7,624 bases of DNA from Burkholderiaceae bacterium (GTDB lineage Bacteria; Pseudomonadota; Gammaproteobacteria; Burkholderiales; Burkholderiaceae_C): contig JALQVQ010000032.1 of NCBI GenBank assembly GCA_023260315.1, forward strand, positions 1-7,624, written 5' to 3'. Positions 5,790 to 7,624 of the stretch are shown one piece after another (positions within the stretch are counted from its first letter, which is position 1; each line of letters begins with the position of its first letter). Made by a program: the position numbers and the translations under genes. The notes under the pieces were generated by a model that saw nothing but the letters and a program-made list of their open reading frames with translations, did not search any database and was not told where the DNA came from.

Positions 5790-7624
5790 TTATTGGCAAG
5801 CCTCACATCCAGGGTCGTCAATGGCGCAAAACTTCACATCGGTTGCGGCAACAGCAGCTGCAGCGGCAGCTGGCGCGGCAGCGCTTTGCGGCGCCGACTG
5901 GTTTGAAACAGCGTTCATCTGACCTGCGCGGCCAGTCGACTTTTCAATGCTTGTCGCGGCCATCGTACGGAGGTAGTACGTGGTCTTGAGGCCACGCAGC
6001 CATGCGAGTTTGTAGGTCTCGTCCAGCTTCTTACCTGAAGCACCTGCAATGTAGATGTTCAAAGATTGCGCTTGATCAATCCACTTCTGGCGACGTGCCC
6101 CTGCTTCTATCAGCCAGCTGGTGTCGATTTCGAAGGCTGTGGCGTACAACGCTTTGATCTCGTCGGGCACACGGTCTATCGCGCTCAATGAACCATCAAA
6201 GTGTTTCAGATCCATCACCATGACGTCATCCCACAAGCCGAGACGCTTGAGGTCGCGCACCAAGTAGCTGTTCACGATCGTGAACTCGCCGGAAAGGTTG
6301 GACTTCACGGACAGGTTACCGAAGCTGGGTTCAATTGACGCGTCGACGCCGATGATATTGGAGATGGTCGCCGTCGGTGCAATGGCAACACAGTTTGAGT
6401 TACGCATACCGTCTTGCTTGATTTTCTGGCGCAATGCATCCCAGTCCAAGGTCGAAGAGCGATCGACTTCCACATAGCCGCCACGCGCCTTCTCTAGCAA
6501 GTCAATGGTGTCAAACGGCAGGATCCCTTTGTCCCACAGTGAACCGGTAAAGGTACTGTAGCGGCCACGTTCCTTTGCCAAGTCGCTGGACGCCCAGTAG
6601 GCGTTGTAGCAAACCGCCTCCATGGCGCGGTCAGCAAAATCAACCGCAGCTTGAGAGCCGTAAGGCGTGCGCATTTCATACAAGCTGTCCTGGAATCCCA
6701 TAATGCCCAGGCCAACAGGGCGGTGACGCATGTTCGAGTCGCGCGCCTTCTTCACGGCGTAGTAGTTGATGTCGATCACGTTGTCGAGCATGCGCATCGC
6801 AATTGTGATCGTGCGTTGCAGCTTATCGTGATCCAGTTCCTTGCCGTTCGCGCCGTCCTTGAGGTGACGTGACAGGTTGACAGACCCCAGGTTACAGACA
6901 GCGGTTTCCGTATCACTGGTATTGAGCGTGATTTCGGTGCAAAGGTTAGACGAGTGCACGACGCCACAGTGTTGCTGTGGTGACCGGACGTTACAGGCAT
7001 CTTTGAAGGTGATCCAGGGATGACCGGTTTCAAACAGCATCGTCAGCATCTTGCGCCACAAGTCGGTCGCGGGCAGGCGACGGTAGTGGGTGATTTCACC
7101 GCGATCGGCTTTGGCCTCGTAAGCCACATAGGCTTGCTCGAACGCTGAACCGAAAAGATCGTGCAGGTCGGGAACGTCAGCTGGCGAGAACAGCGTCCAA
7201 TCAGCGCGTTCCATGACGCGGCGCATGAAAAGGTCGGGAATCCAGTTGGCGGTGTTCATGTCATGCGTACGGCGGCGGTCATCACCGGTGTTCTTACGCA
7301 ATTCCAAAAATTCCTCGACGTCCAAATGCCAGGATTCAAGGTAGGTGCAAACGGCACCCTTGCGTTTGCCGCCTTGGTTGACAGCCACAGCCGTGTCGTT
7401 GACAACCTTCAAAAACGGCACAACGCCTTGAGATTCACCATTGGTGCCCTTGATGTGTGAGCCCAGCGCGCGGACTCGCGTCCAGTCATTGCCCAATCCG
7501 CCGGCAAATTTAGACAGCAACGCGTTCTCTTTGATCGATTCGTAGATGCCGTCGAGGTGGTCAGGCACGGTCGTCAGGTAGCATGATGACAACTGGCTAC
7601 GCAAGGTGCCGCTGTTAAAAAGTG
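5790..7624 (-). CDS. nrdA: Class Ia ribonucleotide reductase, large (alpha) subunit NrdA, 5' part outside window
   Basis: NrdA reduces ribonucleoside diphosphates to deoxyribonucleotides with NrdB. The reading frame is open to the right edge (upstream residues LFNSGT), so the N-terminus, including any ATP-cone, is outside the window. Numbering 604 residues from the TTG-encoded Leu at 7604, the catalytic residues are Cys8 (E. coli Cys225), the Asn220-Cys222-Glu224 triad in NLCTE (Asn437, Cys439, Glu441), Cys237 (Cys462), radical-relay Tyr543-Tyr544, and the C-terminal redox pair Cys600/Cys603 in CEAC. An Ala-rich linker (about 570-588) joins the body to this swinging tail. All expected active-site residues in this portion are present. 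It is transcribed towards nrdB. Its promoter and any NrdR boxes would lie beyond the window. Confidence 0.97.
   Translation of the reverse strand, partial: LFNSGTLRSQLSSCYLTTVPDHLDGIYESIKENALLSKFAGGLGNDWTRVRALGSHIKGTNGESQGVVPFLKVVNDTAVAVNQGGKRKGAVCTYLESWHLDVEEFLELRKNTGDDRRRTHDMNTANWIPDLFMRRVMERADWTLFSPADVPDLHDLFGSAFEQAYVAYEAKADRGEITHYRRLPATDLWRKMLTMLFETGHPWITFKDACNVRSPQQHCGVVHSSNLCTEITLNTSDTETAVCNLGSVNLSRHLKDGANGKELDHDKLQRTITIAMRMLDNVIDINYYAVKKARDSNMRHRPVGLGIMGFQDSLYEMRTPYGSQAAVDFADRAMEAVCYNAYWASSDLAKERGRYSTFTGSLWDKGILPFDTIDLLEKARGGYVEVDRSSTLDWDALRQKIKQDGMRNSNCVAIAPTATISNIIGVDASIEPSFGNLSVKSNLSGEFTIVNSYLVRDLKRLGLWDDVMVMDLKHFDGSLSAIDRVPDEIKALYATAFEIDTSWLIEAGARRQKWIDQAQSLNIYIAGASGKKLDETYKLAWLRGLKTTYYLRTMAATSIEKSTGRAGQMNAVSNQSAPQSAAAPAAAAAAVAATDVKFCAIDDPGCEACQ

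Noticed and set aside
5576..5989. 137-residue + strand frame crossing the nrdA-nrdB gap with a membrane-like stretch
   Set aside because: It starts at a TTG inside nrdB without a Shine-Dalgarno sequence and runs antisense into nrdA. The hydrophobic part only reflects T-rich intergenic DNA.
7602..7604. TTG at 7604 as the start of nrdA
   Set aside because: The frame continues upstream to the window edge with conserved-looking residues LFNSGT, and the N-terminal third of NrdA is missing. The gene is cut by the window.

Overview
The window looks like a chromosomal housekeeping locus of a betaproteobacterium, most probably Burkholderiales-like. The reasons are the gene set and order (accB-accC-prmA-zinc-ribbon/DUF3426 membrane protein facing nrdA-nrdB-histone H1-like), the close resemblance of the NrdB and NrdA sequences to what I remember of the Burkholderia/Bordetella type, and moderate to high GC coding sequence with AT-rich gaps. 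No tRNA, rRNA, CRISPR array, insertion sequence, phage gene or obvious horizontally acquired cargo was found.

Layout. The left half reads on the + strand: accB (biotin carrier protein), accC (biotin carboxylase), prmA (ribosomal protein L11 methyltransferase) and an unnamed single-pass membrane protein with an N-terminal zinc ribbon and a C-terminal DUF3426-type domain. Gaps of 9, 32 and 24 bases suggest one operon. It ends at a 13-bp perfect hairpin (3669-3698) flanked by A and T runs, which can terminate both strands. The right half reads on the - strand: nrdA (5' part beyond the right edge), a 196-base AT-rich gap, nrdB, a terminator, then a small Lys/Ala/Pro repeat protein of the bacterial histone H1-like type that converges on the shared hairpin.

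How the genes work together. AccB and AccC form the biotin carboxylase half of acetyl-CoA carboxylase, the first step of fatty acid synthesis; the carboxyltransferase genes accA and accD are not here. NrdA and NrdB form class Ia ribonucleotide reductase, which supplies dNTPs. PrmA modifies the ribosome, and the histone-like protein probably binds DNA. All are growth-linked, but the sequence shows no direct mechanistic link between the two convergent clusters.

The catalytic residues of the enzymes are intact where visible, and no gene is broken. I found no new biological system. The points most worth a second look are the AT-rich nrdA-nrdB gap with attenuator-like structures, the repeat architecture and aromatic tail of the histone-like protein, the unnamed zinc-ribbon membrane protein inside the acc operon, and the matching Trp-Asp motifs at both ends of NrdB.
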